From the NCBI RefSeq assembly GCF_036850765.1, contig NC_089490.1, positions 132,894,522-132,958,521 of the forward strand: a stretch of DNA of 64,000 bases. The letters run 5' to 3'. The translations under genes were made by a program, and so were the position numbers. Of this stretch, positions 23,169 through 33,480 are shown one piece after another (the first letter of the stretch is position 1; each line of letters begins with the position of its first letter). This DNA comes from Saccopteryx bilineata. Taxonomy: Eukaryota; Chordata; Mammalia; Chiroptera; Emballonuridae. The notes beneath the pieces were generated by a model. It made no database searches. It was not told the DNA's origin and saw nothing but the letters and a program-made list of their open reading frames with translations.

Positions 23169-23570
23169 TTTTTTTTTTTTTTTTTTCATTTTTCTGAAGC
23201 TGGAAACAGGGAGAGACAGTCAGACAGACTCCCGCATGTGCCCGACCGGGATCCACCCGGCACGCCCACCAGGGGCGACGCTCTGCCCCCCCAGGGGGCG
23301 ATGCTCTGCCCATCCTGGGCGTCGCCATATTGCGACCAGAGCCACTCTAGCGCCTGAGGCAGAGGCCACAGAGCCATGCCCAGCGCCCGGGCCATCTTTG
23401 CTCCCATGGAGCCTTGGCTGCGGGAGGGGAAGAGAGAGACAGAGAGGAAAGCGCGGCGGAGGGGTGGAGAAGCAAATGGGCGCTTCTCCTATGTGCCCTG
23501 GCCGGGAATCGAACCCGGGTCCTCCGCACGCTAGGCCGACGCTCTACCGCTGAGCCAACCGGCCAGGGCT
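23169..23570 (-). mobile_element. VES-like SINE inserted in the integrase gene
   Basis: It has the full CCCTGGCCGGTTGGCTCAGC head and a pure A tail of more than 20 bases on the minus strand. The duplication ccaattggttttt (23156-23168 and 23571-23583) is perfect. It is nearly identical to the copy at 21514. Confidence 0.95.
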
Positions 23571-25832
23571 CCAATTGGTTTTTAAGTGTTTGATGTGCAC
23601 GCTCTACAATGCCTTGACCCTGGGGATTGTAAGGAATTCCCGTCCTTAGGTCAAGTCCAAAGGTCTGACAAAATGTAGTAAATGCTTTTCCTACATATGC
23701 AGGAGCGTTGTCAGTTTTAATCAGTTTAGGAAGTCCAATAATAGAAAATGCATACAAGCAATGAGCTATAACATGTTTAGCAGCCTCTCCTGTTCTGGCA
23801 GAGGCTACTATAAATCCAGAATAAGTATCTACTGTAACGTGGACAAAGGATTGTTTGCCAAATGAAGGTATATGGGTAACATCCATTTGCCAAAGTTGTC
23901 CCGGTAGGAGTCCTCGAGGGTTAATTCCAAACGAAGGGACAGATTGTAATATAGGGCACCTTGGACAAGATTTAACAATCTGCCGTGCTGCTTCCCAAGA
24001 AAGTTAAAACTGTTTACGCAGGGCTGCAGCGTTCTGGTGATGGATAGTATGAGACTGAATTGCTTGATCTGTCATGGTTGCTCCAATAATTTTCTTTTGG
24101 GTAGCTTGATCAACAAGGGCATTCCCATGCGCTAAAGCTCCAGGGAGCATGGAGTGAGCTCGAATATGTCCTATAAAACACGGAGCTGTATGTTGACGTA
24201 CAAGTCTTTGAAGAAGGAGGAACTGCTGAAATAGTTCCTCATCAGCAGGTGTCCCTAAGACAGCAGTCTCTATAGTGGAAACAACCATAAGTAAATATCT
24301 GCTGTCTGTATATAAATTAAAGGAGGAGTATGGCAAATGCTGAAAAGCCATGATAATGGCATGTAATTCTACTCTTTGGGCTGATTTTAAGGTGACTGTT
24401 TCAGTATAAAGCTGTCCATTGATTATTAAGCCTGCTATTCCTGAGCTGGATCCGTCAGTAAAGATTGTAGGTGCTTCAGGAATGGGCTCATTAACAATTG
24501 TCTTAGGAAATATAAAGGTAGTAATTAATGAAAATTGAACTATTTTATCAGCTGGGTAGTGAGAATCAATTTGGCCTGTAAAATTTGCAAAAGCGATTTG
24601 CCATTTTGTGGAAGTTTCCCAGAGCCATTGTTGTTGATCCTTTGAAAAAGGAACAACAATAGTCTGTGGCTCAAAACCTATAAGCTGCAAGAGTCGCCTA
24701 CGCCCCTTGATAATCAAGGAGGCAACAAGATCAAAATATGGAGATAAAACTTTCTTAGGAGTAACAGCTAAATGAATCCATTCAATAGGACCTGAAGCTT
24801 GCCACAATAGTCCTGTTGGAGTGTAACTTGAGGGACATATTAGTAGGGCAATTGATTCCTCAGGATTTATGCGTTTTAGTTGTGCTTGCTGCAAGGCCTT
24901 TTCTACAAGCTTTAAAGCTTGTTGTCCCGCAGGTGTAAGTAGCCGAGGAGAAGCTGGTTCAGCTGAACCTCTAAGAATATCAAAAAGTGGCTTCAGTTCT
25001 CCAGTAGTTAATTTCAAGGAAGGTCTAAGCCAATTAATGTCTCCTAACAGTTTCTGGAAATCGTTTAAAGTTTGCAAATGATCTGTCCTGATTTCTATTT
25101 TCTGTGGGCGAATTTGTTGTCCCTCAATAATTTGTCCTAAATAAGAAAAAGGTAAAGATTGCTGTACGTTTTCAGGAGCTATATAAAGTCCTGATTTTTT
25201 CAGAGAATATTCTAGTTGTTGCAAAATGGTCAACACAGTGTCTTTATCTGGATGAGCAATAAGAATATCATCCATATAATGAATTATGTATGCCTTAGGG
25301 TGTTGCCTTCGTACTGGAGAGATGGCTTGAGCAACATATTTTTGACACAAGGTAGGACTATTAGCCATACCTTGAGGCAAAACTCTCCACTGGTATCGCT
25401 CCATGGAAGCCTGAAAATTAAGTGAAGGAACACTGAATGCAAAACGCTTGCAATCATGAGGGCTTAAAGGAATAGTAAAAAAGCAATCCTTCAAATCAAC
25501 AACTATAAGGTGATAGTTCCATGGAATGGCAGTAGGAGAAGGAAGTCCTAGCTGGAGAGGACCCATAATTTCCATAGTCTTATTTATTGCTCTCAAATCT
25601 TGTAATAGCCTCCAGTTTCCTGATTTCTTTTTAATGACAAATATAGGCGTATTCCATGGACTATTAGATGGTTCAATGTGCCCAAGCTGTAGCTGTTCCT
25701 GTACCAATTGAGCAGCTGCCCTAAGTTTCTCCTGAGAAAGGGGCCATTGGTCTACCCATACAGGATTATCTGATTTCCAAGTAATTGGGTCTGCACAGTG
25801 CATTATTGGGGTAGCAGGAGCTACCAAGGCCC

Positions 25833-26789
25833 CTATGCAAAATTTTGATATCCTAATCCATGCCTTCTGGTATTGGGTGCCACTTCTATGGGGGTGAGAA
25901 TTCCTCGCTGTTCTTTCCCTAGACCCTTAGTGGGCAAAAATCCCTGATCATGCATTTGAGTGCTAACTAAACTATTAGGACTGACAAGCAATGCCCCCAT
26001 ATTTTTCAAAACATCTCTACCCCACAAATTAACTGGCAATCCAGGGAGCACATAAGGCTGAAAAAATCCAGAATGACCTTCTTTATCTTCCCATTGTAAA
26101 AAACTAGAACTTTGTTGAGGGGATCTACTCTGCCCTATACCTTGTAATTCTGTGGCTGCTGCATGAGTGGGCCAGGAAGGAGGCCAATGTAGCTTTGCAA
26201 TAACAGATATATCAGCCCCAGTATCTAAAAGCCCTTTAAATTTACGCCCTTGTATTGTTAGTTCCATTTCAGGGCGTTCCTGGCCTATTTTTTGAATCCA
26301 ATAGGCAGTATCAGTGGAGCCAAATCTTTGATTCTCTCGGGGTCCCTTTAGCAGGGTTTGGCCTTGTCTTAAAAGAGGTAAAAGGATTAATTGAGCAATT
26401 TTCATATCAGGGGAGATAGTGACTATATTCCTCAAAGTGTGAGCCATTACTTTAATTTCCCCTGCATAATCAGAGTCTATCACTCCAGGAAGAACAAAGA
26501 ATTCCCTCATAGTTAAACTACTTTTGCCTAACAAGATTCCTACTGTGTTACTGGGAAGTGGCCCAAAAATTCCAGTGGGTATGGCTTGAGGTCCCATCTC
26601 TGGAGTCAATACGAATTGGGAGGTGGGACTGAGGTCCAGTCCTGTACTGCCTGTTGTTGCCTGGGATAGTTGGGCAATGTTTGGCCTGCTGGAATCTGAA
26701 TTTGCTGAGGAAACACTGACATTGCCCCTATTGTTTGATGGGGCCGGGGAGGGCCCCATTGTCCGTTTCCCTGCCCTGTGGTAGTACAT
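25833..26789 (-). CDS. pro: Betaretrovirus-like pro: dUTPase, aspartic protease and G-patch
   Basis: The frame is open throughout. Translation would enter from gag at 26765, so the ATG at 26787-26789 is probably not used. dUTPase motifs appear in order (GSTGLDL, GVIDSDYAGEI, RFGSTD); the enzyme hydrolyses dUTP so less uracil enters viral DNA. Next comes the retropepsin active site LLDTGADIS, which matures the polyproteins. A glycine-rich G-patch (GLGKEQRG...HGLGY) ends the frame, as in MPMV and IAP-type elements. The stop TAG (25833-25835) follows a pro-pol frameshift site. No disabling change is visible, but upstream gag carries a stop, so expression as a fusion is unlikely. Confidence 0.92.
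   Translation of the reverse strand: MYYHRAGKRTMGPSPAPSNNRGNVSVSSANSDSSRPNIAQLSQATTGSTGLDLSPTSQFVLTPEMGPQAIPTGIFGPLPSNTVGILLGKSSLTMREFFVLPGVIDSDYAGEIKVMAHTLRNIVTISPDMKIAQLILLPLLRQGQTLLKGPRENQRFGSTDTAYWIQKIGQERPEMELTIQGRKFKGLLDTGADISVIAKLHWPPSWPTHAAATELQGIGQSRSPQQSSSFLQWEDKEGHSGFFQPYVLPGLPVNLWGRDVLKNMGALLVSPNSLVSTQMHDQGFLPTKGLGKEQRGILTPIEVAPNTRRHGLGYQNFA
25839..25845 (-). promoter_or_regulatory. pro-pol -1 frameshift site AAATTTT
   Basis: The heptamer has the phase A|AAT|TTT four codons before the pro stop. A -1 shift leads straight into the pol frame at 25839. MPMV-type viruses use the same heptamer at pro-pol. Confidence 0.85.
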
Positions 26790-28075
26790 TTAGGCCTCCC
26801 CTTATTTTTCCAATGTTTCCTATGTCTACAAAGTGGGCAGAGGTCCGGAGCCTTAAGGGCTGGCTGTCCTTGAGGGAGAGGCCGAGACCAATATCCGGGG
26901 AAAGCAGGGCAGTTTTTAGCAAAATGCCCCAAACCCCCGCATTGAAAACAGTTTCCACGGGCAAAAGTACTTCCCTGACCTTCCTTCCTTCGCTTGTTCT
27001 GTCCTTTATCAAAATTTTGTCCTGGAAATCTTGCCTTATTATCTGTGGTAAAGGCAAGACCTTGCATGTATGAAGGCCCAACATCGGCGCATATTCTAAT
27101 ATAATCCTCTATATCTCCGTTCTTGCGGTGAGGCCAAAGTGCAGCCTGACAAGCAGAATTAGCATTTTCATAGGCTAGTTGTTTTATTAAAACCTTTCCC
27201 ACATTTTTATCCCCTACTATTCTTTCAACTGCTTGAATTAGCCGTGAGACAAAGTCTTGAAATCGCTCGTCTGCACCCTGCCTAATTTTACCAAATTCTT
27301 CTGGTTTGGTCCCTGGAATAGGCAGGCATTTCCATGCCTGTGTGGCTAGCTGATTAATTATATCATAAATAGCTGGTCGATACTCTAATTGAGTTGCCAT
27401 ATGGGCATACTGTCCTTCTCCAGTTAACATATCTACAGTAACAGCAACCTCTTGCTGATTTTTCTCATCCAGCTCTATAGCCTTTTCATGAAAGTTTGAC
27501 TTTCACAACAAATAATCACCCCCAGAGAGACAAGCACGAGCAATCGCCTTCCAGTCATTTGGGGGAAGAGCCTTTGCACTAATGGTATCTAATAAACCAA
27601 GTGTAAAAGGAGCAGTAGGCCCATACTGAGCACAAGCAAGTTTAAGCTCTTTCAGAGTTTTAAAAGGTACAGGTTCATGTTCTCGCACTAATCTCCCTGT
27701 ATCATCCTGTCTTTCCACAATAGGAAAACAGGCAAAGCCATCTATTGTTTCCCCTATATTTCGAGCCTGGTCTATAGATTGTTGGAGAGGAGATTTCCCA
27801 GATTTTGAGCTATAGACTATGGAATCGGCCCGATAAGGGAACGGAGGAGCAGAGGGTTGAATGTAGGAAGGAGCTGAGGGCAGCAGAGGCCCTGCGGCTA
27901 AGGCAGCCATAGCCAAGGACTTTTCATCCCCCCTGTCATCCTCAGACTTCAAGTTATCCTCATATTCACATCCCTCTGTTTCCGGCTTACCCTGATACTC
28001 TTCAGACAATGATTTGTCTTCATATGGAAACATTTTTACAAAAAGGTCCCTTATTTTTGACCCTATCTGTCCCAT
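26606..28075 (-). pseudogene. gag: Betaretrovirus-like gag with one in-frame TGA
   Basis: Gag would form the particle. It starts MGQIGSK, a Gly-2 myristoylation signal of a matrix domain. Two PSAP motifs near residues 65-75 match the TSG101-binding late domain. The capsid part has a major homology region (QGADERFQDFVSRL), and the nucleocapsid a good CCHC knuckle (CFQCGGLGHFAKNC). The second knuckle (CPLC...H) lacks its last Cys at the usual spacing. A TGA at 27503-27505 interrupts the frame early in capsid; both sides are in the same frame. TGG to TGA is the simplest origin, as G-to-A editing or ordinary mutation would produce. The end overlaps pro for the frameshift. Confidence 0.9.
26765..26771 (-). 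promoter_or_regulatory. gag-pro -1 frameshift site GGGAAAC
   Basis: The heptamer lies in the gag/pro overlap with the phase G|GGA|AAC needed for simultaneous -1 slippage. The new frame is exactly the pro frame. SRV/MPMV-type viruses use the same heptamer at gag-pro. Confidence 0.9.
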
Positions 28076-28187
28076 ATTCTTTTACTCCCAACTACACTTT
28101 CCCCAAAAACTTTCTTTACTCACTGTGCACACTTCACTTTGGGGAGTTCCGTCACCTTCCTTCAGTTTTAGTTTCCTCGTACTCAAG

Positions 28188-28205
28188 TCGTCTGTTCGGG
28201 CGCCA
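28188..28205 (-). promoter_or_regulatory. Primer-binding site, tRNA-Lys3 type
   Basis: Two bases after the 5' LTR the minus strand reads TGGCGCCCGAACAG, matching the first 14 bases complementary to the 3' end of tRNA-Lys3, which MMTV and lentiviruses use. The last bases of the usual 18 differ. Confidence 0.85.
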
Positions 28206-28207
28206 CT

Positions 28208-28635
28208 TGCCGCGGACCAGCGCAGCTTCCAAATAACGGTGCGGAATTAAGGAAACACACTTTGTCAGAACAAAACCGATGGGACTGGGAGGACTCCTCA
28301 AACTGCCTGGCAGCATCTGAGTGCCTCACAGCCCCAGTTCGATTTATTATATGGACCTATGCAAATCAAGGACCCTGATACAAAGTTGCACATCAAAGGC
28401 TAAGACAGGAACTCTCCCAAGGCAAAAACAGGATACATTAGTGAAATTTACAAACATCTGAAACAAACAGAGTCAGAGGAAGGGTATGTATATTGCTTCC
28501 TGCAACCCAAGGAAGGAAGTGGAGTGGGTGCAAACACTCAGCATCAAAGCCAAATATGGAGATGGAGGGGGTAGAACTTAGCCCCCTGCCAAGCCTCAAT
28601 CTATAATGGCTTTTTGCTATTACCGGTCCACAGCA
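28208..28635 (-). repeat. 5' LTR of class II provirus (428 bp)
   Basis: The minus strand begins TGCTGTGGACCGG and ends CCGCGGCA. It carries an ATTTGCAT octamer and an overlapping TATA-like/AATAAA region ('CATATAATAAATCG') in its middle. Differences from the 3' LTR are one A/G near the U5 end, one C/T and one A/G near the U3 end. Confidence 0.95.
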
Positions 28636-28880
28636 CAGGTGGAAGGCTTTATGGTAATCCAGGGGAGAGACACAGAGGGCACGGAACCAGGATGGAAGGA
28701 GTGAACAGACTGCAAAGGGAGTAACATGGTAGCACAGCTAGAACGTGGTGATTGCTTGGGGAGCAGGGAACTGGGAGATAAAGGCCCTGTCTGTGGGAAG
28801 GGGAAATGCTGGGGGAGGAGCCGACCTGTCAGAGTGAGACAGAGAGGGCTGTGGAGATAAATTCAGAATGGAATGTGCAC

Positions 28881-29231
28881 TTTTTTTTTTTTTTTATACA
28901 GAGACAGAGAGAGAGAGAGAGAGTCAGAGATAGGGATAGATAGGGACAGACAGACAGGAACAGAGAGAGATGAGAAGCATCAATTAATAATTTTTCATTA
29001 TGTTGCAACACCTTAGTTGTTCATTGATTGCTTTCTCATATGTGCCTTGACCATGGGCCTTCAGCAGACCAAGTAACTCCTTGCTCGAGCCAGCGACCTT
29101 GGGCTGAAGCTGGTGAGCTTTTGCTCAAACCAGATGAGCCTGTGCTCAAGCTGGTGACCTCAGGGCCTCGAACCTGGGTCTTCCGCATCCCAGTCTGACG
29201 CTCTATCCACTGCACCACTGCCTGGTCAGGC
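28881..29231 (-). mobile_element. CCTGACCAGGCGG-type SINE
   Basis: It has a poly-T end, the 'acagagacagagagag' tail, the 'ctcaagctggtgacctcagggcctcgaacctggg' body and the 'ccactgcctggtcaggc' head. The sequence gtgcactttt is repeated at both ends (about 28876 and 29236). Confidence 0.9.
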
Positions 29232-29411
29232 CATGGTGCACTTTTGACTGGCCACAGGAAAGCAACAAAAGATGATAGAAATGTGAAATCTGCACGAAAT
29301 AAAAGGAAAACCCTCCCCGTTCCTGTAGGATGATGTGGCAGCATGTGCACATGCGCAGATGATGACGTAATACTGTGTATACAGCAGAACAGCCCACGTC
29401 CATGCCAGTTG

Positions 29412-29940
29412 AGATGTGGATGGTACAGAGGAAAGTTCAGTGTGTTCTGTGGCTCGCTAAATTCAAATCCGTGACTAAAGTGCAACGTGAATATCGGCGC
29501 GTTTATTTTTTTTTTTTTTATTTTTTATTTTTTTTAATTTTTTTTTTTATTTATTCTTTTTTTTTTAGAGAGGAGGGGGGAGGGGGGGAGAGAGAGAGAG
29601 AGAGAGAGAGAAGGGGGAGGAGCAGGAAGCATCAACTCCCATATGTGCCTTGACCAGGCAAGCCAGGGTTTTGAACCGGCAACCTCAGTGTTTCCAGGTT
29701 GACGCTTTATCCACTGCGCCACCACAGGTCAGGCCAATATCGGCGCGTTTATAACGAAGCGCCACCACATAGGAATAACATTACTCGGTGGGATAAGCAG
29801 TTGAAGGAAACCGGCAATTTGGTGGAGAAACCCTGTTCTGGTAGGCTATCAGTCAGTGACGAGTCTGTAGAGGCTATACTGGATAGTTACCTAAGGAGCC
29901 CTAAAAAATCTGTGCGTGAGCCCACATCGAACTGCACTGA
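29412..29940 (+). pseudogene. Tc1/mariner transposase N-terminal helix-turn-helix, split by a SINE
   Basis: The start reads MVQRKVQCVLWLAKFKSVTKVQREYRR. After the SINE it continues with ...NNITRWDKQLKETGNL and GRLSVSDESVEAILDSYLRSP. This is the paired helix-turn-helix region (DUF4817-like) that binds the inverted repeats. The DDE catalytic part is absent; the 3' inverted repeat follows at once. Confidence 0.7.
29506..29735 (-). mobile_element. SINE in the mariner transposase remnant
   Basis: A perfect 16-bp duplication aatatcggcgcgttta flanks it (29490-29505 and 29736-29751). Long T-rich tail, (GA)n body, and head 'GGCCTGACCTGTGGTGGCGC' on the minus strand. Confidence 0.97.
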
Positions 29941-30054
29941 ATAGGTATGAAACTGGGAGAGTTTTCCTTTTATTTGGTGCAGATTTCACATTTCTATCAT
30001 CTTTTATTGCTTTCCTGTGACCGGTCACCATGACTTTACGGACACACTGTATTT

Positions 30055-30310
30055 AGTAAGCGCTTACTGTGGCCAAGGTGTTGTATATGTATCATCTCAC
30101 AATAGCTCACATTTCTGAGCCCTCATGCCATATAACAAGACCATGTCAAGAACTTGACATGAATTGACTTATTCAGTTATCTCATGCATTAGGGCTATTA
30201 TTATCCACCATTTTACATATAAGAAGACCGAGATTCAGAGAGATTAAGTAACTTATTCAAGCTCCACAGCTACTAACTGGCACAGTTAATACTAGAAGCA
30301 GTTTATGTTA
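30055..30310 (+). repeat. MIR element
   Basis: The order 'ttattatccaccattttacatataagaagaccgagattcagagagattaagtaactt...cacagctactaactggcac' is the MIR core and tail. Confidence 0.75.
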
Positions 30311-30319
30311 GAACCCTTA

Positions 30320-30655
30320 TTTTGTTTTGTTTCTTTTCTTTTCTTTTTAGTGAGAGGAAAAGAGACAGGAAAGGAAAGAGATGAGAAGCATCAACTCACA
30401 GTTGCTTCACTTTAGTTATTTATTGATTGCTTCTCATACGTGCTTTGATGGGGTTGGGGGTGGCTCAAGCCCAGGCAGTGACCCCTTGCTCAAGCCAGTA
30501 ACCTTGGGCTTCAAGCCAGTGACCACGGGATCATGTCGATGATTCTGCACTCAAGCTGGCGATCCCTGTACTCAGGCTGGTGACCTTGGGGTTACAAACC
30601 TGGGACCTCAGTGTGCCAGGTCAATGCTCTATTCACTGTGCCACCACTGGTCAGG
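30320..30655 (-). mobile_element. CCTGACCAG-type SINE
   Basis: It has a T-rich tail, 'gatgagaagcatcaactcac', several 'caagccagtgacc' units and a 'ccactggtcagg' head. Confidence 0.85.
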
Positions 30656-30970
30656 TTAACCTTCACTTTATTTTGTCTTTTTTTCTATTAGAACTATTGA
30701 CTTTAGTAAAGTTGCAGAATAAAAAATCAGTATCAAAAATCATGGTGTATCAATACATGAATAATGAAATATTCAAAAAGTAATTATGAAAATCCCATTT
30801 ACAATAGCATCAAAAGATAAAATATTTAGGAATAAAATTAACCAAGGTGGTGAATGATTTATACATTGAAAACTATAAAACACGGATGAAAACAATCTAA
30901 AAAGGCAAATGGAAAGACATTTTGTGTTCATGGGTTAGAAGAATTAATGTTTTTAAAATATCCATAATAC

Positions 30971-31341
30971 CTGCCTGACCAGTGGTGGTGCAGTGGATTG
31001 AGCATGGGCCTGAGACATTGAGGGCCCTGGTTGAAAACCCTGAGGTTGCCCACTAGAGTGCAGGCTTGTTGGCTTGAGTGCGAGCTCACCAGCTTGAGTG
31101 CAGGCTCATCAACAAGATCCCAAGGTTGCTAGCTTAGAGCCCAAAGTTGCTGGCTTAAAGCACAAGATTGCTGACTTGAGCACAAGGTCGCTGGCTTGAG
31201 CAAGAGGTCACTGGCTTGAGCCCCCTTCATCCTCCCCACGTCAAGGCACATATGAGAAGCAATCAATGAACAACTAAAGAACACAACTTCAAGTTGATGC
31301 TTCTCATCTCTCCCTCTCTCTCAAAAATATGTTTTTTTAAA
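30971..31341 (+). mobile_element. CCTGACCAG-type SINE
   Basis: Head 'ctgcctgaccagtggtggtgcagtgg', repeated 'gctggcttgagc' units, CT-rich end and short A tail. The flanks tccataatac (30961-30970) and tctataatac (31342-31351) form a 10-bp duplication with one change. Confidence 0.9.
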
Positions 31342-31351
31342 TCTATAATAC

Positions 31352-32790
31352 CCAAAGTAATCCACAGATTCAATGCAATCCTTATCAAAAGCCAATGGAA
31401 TTTTCAACCCTGAAATTCACATGGAATCACAAAAGACCCTGAATGTTCACAGAGTGTTTGCTTTTAATCACTTAGCTTAGCATAGTGCCTCCACAGTGAG
31501 TGTTCCGGGCCAGTGCGATGTCTGAGACAATATGTCCAATGGGCATCGTGAATTCTGCCAGCAGCAGCTGGAGGTCTAAGACAGAAGTTCAGGGGAAAAA
31601 TATAAGCAGGAAATAGAAACTTGTAATTTATCAGCTTATAGTTAAGAAGGAGAGAGGGCTGTGGACAACACCCTGAGGAATCCCAGCTTCCACAGGCCTG
31701 TGGGAGAGGAGCATGACCACTGCAGTGGTTGGAAATGTGAAGACATGGTGTGGGGGGGGGCTCTTTCGGGGAGTGTGGCCACAGGTTTCAATGCTGTGAG
31801 GACCTTGAGGAAGATGAGGAGGTGAGCAGATGGTGTCACACCGCGGAAGTAGCCTTGGCAAGAGCCATTGTCATGGAGTGCTGATTAGGTCCCAGAAATG
31901 AGAGAAAGGAAAGAACAGAGAGGGTGAGTGTAGGTCACTCTGTGACTCTTTCAAAAATTGTAAGTATGATGAGAAATGGAGCATTCACCTGAGCAGGACG
32001 TGGGCTAAAAGGGGAGGCTTCTCCTATAACAGGAGATTTGAGCGTGTACACATGCTGGTGGGAATGAGTCAGTCGAGGGAAGGGGAAGCTCCAGGAAAGA
32101 GAAGAGATTAGAAATGTAGTGAGGTTTCTGAGGCGTGGGAGGATTCTGATCCAAAGTTCACGTCCTTTTTGTTTTTTTAAGACATGTTCCTTGAATCTAT
32201 TTCATAGAGGTTTGGGCCTTAGATAAAGTACCTCTTTCCCTCTTCCACTGTGACTGGCAGGGAAGGGCAAGAATGAGGCCAAATGTGATGAATTTAGATG
32301 GAGGGGAAGAGGAAGAGAGGGCCTGTGTGAGGTCTGAGAAGGGAAGATCAGGAATGAACCTGATTCAGGGTGTTGATGGAGGTTTGAAGGCAATGGGTAA
32401 GAGTCAAAATAACCGCTGTGGTGGCTGGGAAACATAAGTGATGCTGTGCTGTGTTGGGGGCCTGCTGAACATGGGAGGCCGTGTCAGAGCACCAGTTGGC
32501 TCATGGATATGATGACTCCAGCAGCACTCAACTGTCTTGGTGATGGAGTCAGGTGCATGGTTGGTTTGAACCATAGCTTCCACGTCCCTTTTAGGTGGGA
32601 GCAATAAGGCAAAGGAATGAGATTATTGGCAAGAGATTAGGTGAACTCGTAGGCTAGATAAGGTCTAGAATATAAATGAAAAGAAGTGAAAATGGAATGT
32701 GGTTGATAGAGAAATGATAGATTTCAGTGGATTAAAATATCAGTAAACCAAAGAAAGGTGTAGTAGGAATAAAAAAGAAAAAACACTGAT
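31352..32790. other. Unique or unrecognised sequence
   Basis: No gene or recognised repeat. Minus-strand frames at 31631-31861 and 32202-32435 look like chance frames in GC-balanced DNA. Confidence 0.35.
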
Positions 32791-32985
32791 GCCTTGGCTG
32801 GGTAGCTCAGTTGGTTAGAGTGTCATCTTGACCTGCCAAGGTTGCAAGTTTGGTCCCTGGTCAAGACACATACAAGAATCAACCAATAAATGCATGAATA
32901 AGTGGAACAACAAATAAATGCTTCTTTCTCTCTCTCCTTCTCCTGCTCTATCTAAAAATCAATAAATAAAAAATAAAAAAAAGAA
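32791..32985 (+). mobile_element. Older VES-like SINE
   Basis: Head 'gccttggctgggtagctcagttggttagag', B box 'gtttggtccc', CT-rich 3' region and A-rich tail. 'aaaaaacactg' is repeated around it. Confidence 0.85.
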
Positions 32986-32999
32986 AGAACACTGGTCAC

Positions 33000-33480
33000 T
33001 TAAAATACATTTACAAAGTCTTTGGCACCCTTTTCAAAAGGGGAGCCTAATTCCCCCTTCCCTGAGTGTGGGATGGACCTAAATCTTACCAATATACAGA
33101 AAAAAAGGAGAAAGTGTTAGTTTATCAAAGGCACTACTGTCTTGGACTGCTTGCTCTAGAGAAGTCAGTTGCCATGTCTTGAGGACATTGGAAAATCCCT
33201 GTGGAGAGCACAGCATAGTAAGGAACTGAGGCTCCTGCCAACAGCCCATAGGAACTTGCCTGGTGTGTAAATGAACTTCCTAGGAAGGAAGGAGGTGCTT
33301 CCAGCTCTGCTAGACACTTTGGCTGCAACCTCTTGAGAGACCTTGAGCCAGAACCTCCCAGTTTAGCTGCTCCTGGATTTCTGACATTAGAAGCTGTGTG
33401 AATGAATACACTTTTGTTGTTTTTAAGCTGCCAAGGTTTGGGGTAATTGGTTTTTTTTTTTGAAATAGATAACAACACAG
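33000..33480 (+). repeat. Ancient dispersed repeat, family uncertain
   Basis: The strings 'ggctgcaacctcttgagagaccttgagccagaacc', 'gctgtgtgaatgaatacac' and 'ttttaagctgccaaggtttggggtaatt' are those of a common old mammalian repeat. The family could not be named with confidence. Confidence 0.45.

Larger units (their letters stand above)
22884..25845 (-). pseudogene. pol: Betaretrovirus-like pol: RT, RNase H, integrase; two stops and a SINE insertion
   Basis: The frame 25839-24004 gives a complete RT (LPQGMANSPTLC; YMDD in HYMDDILIAH) and RNase H (FTDGSSSG, the ELHAI glutamate, LYTDSRY, a final HGNALVDQ). A TAA at 24004-24006 falls inside the integrase zinc-binding region, between HH and CPRC. 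The catalytic core follows in the same frame with D (TVDTYSG), D (KTDNAPAY) and E (GIVERAH). A SINE (23169-23570) splits the gene just after the core. A second in-frame TAA lies at 23145-23147 on the far side. The C-terminal DNA-binding domain (WRDPLTGIWQGPDPV) runs to a normal stop at 22884-22886. The gene cannot make integrase now. Confidence 0.93.
19716..28635 (-). mobile_element. Young betaretrovirus-like (class II) provirus, env-less
   Basis: Read on the minus strand: 5' LTR (28208-28635), primer-binding site (28188-28205), gag (28075-26606), pro (26789-25833), pol (25845-22884), a non-coding stretch in the env position, polypurine tract (about 20144-20162) and 3' LTR (19716-20143). A perfect 6-bp duplication caggtg flanks it (19710-19715 and 28636-28641). 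dUTPase fused to protease, a G-patch tail, YMDD and two -1 frameshift sites are class II features. The LTRs differ at 3 of 428 positions, so insertion was recent. In-frame stops (27503, 24004, 23145) and SINEs at 21514 and 23169 make it defective. Confidence 0.95.
29232..30051 (+). mobile_element. Tc1/mariner-superfamily remnant
   Basis: The two ends are long inverted repeats: 29232-29318 and, inverted, 29948-30034 share 'aggaaagca', 'aaaagatgatagaaatgtgaaatctgcac' and 'aaataaaaggaaaa'. The right terminus is ...ACACACTG followed by TA. The outer left tip seems lost at the SINE junction. A fragment of the transposase N-terminus lies inside, so this is a deleted copy. Confidence 0.75.
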
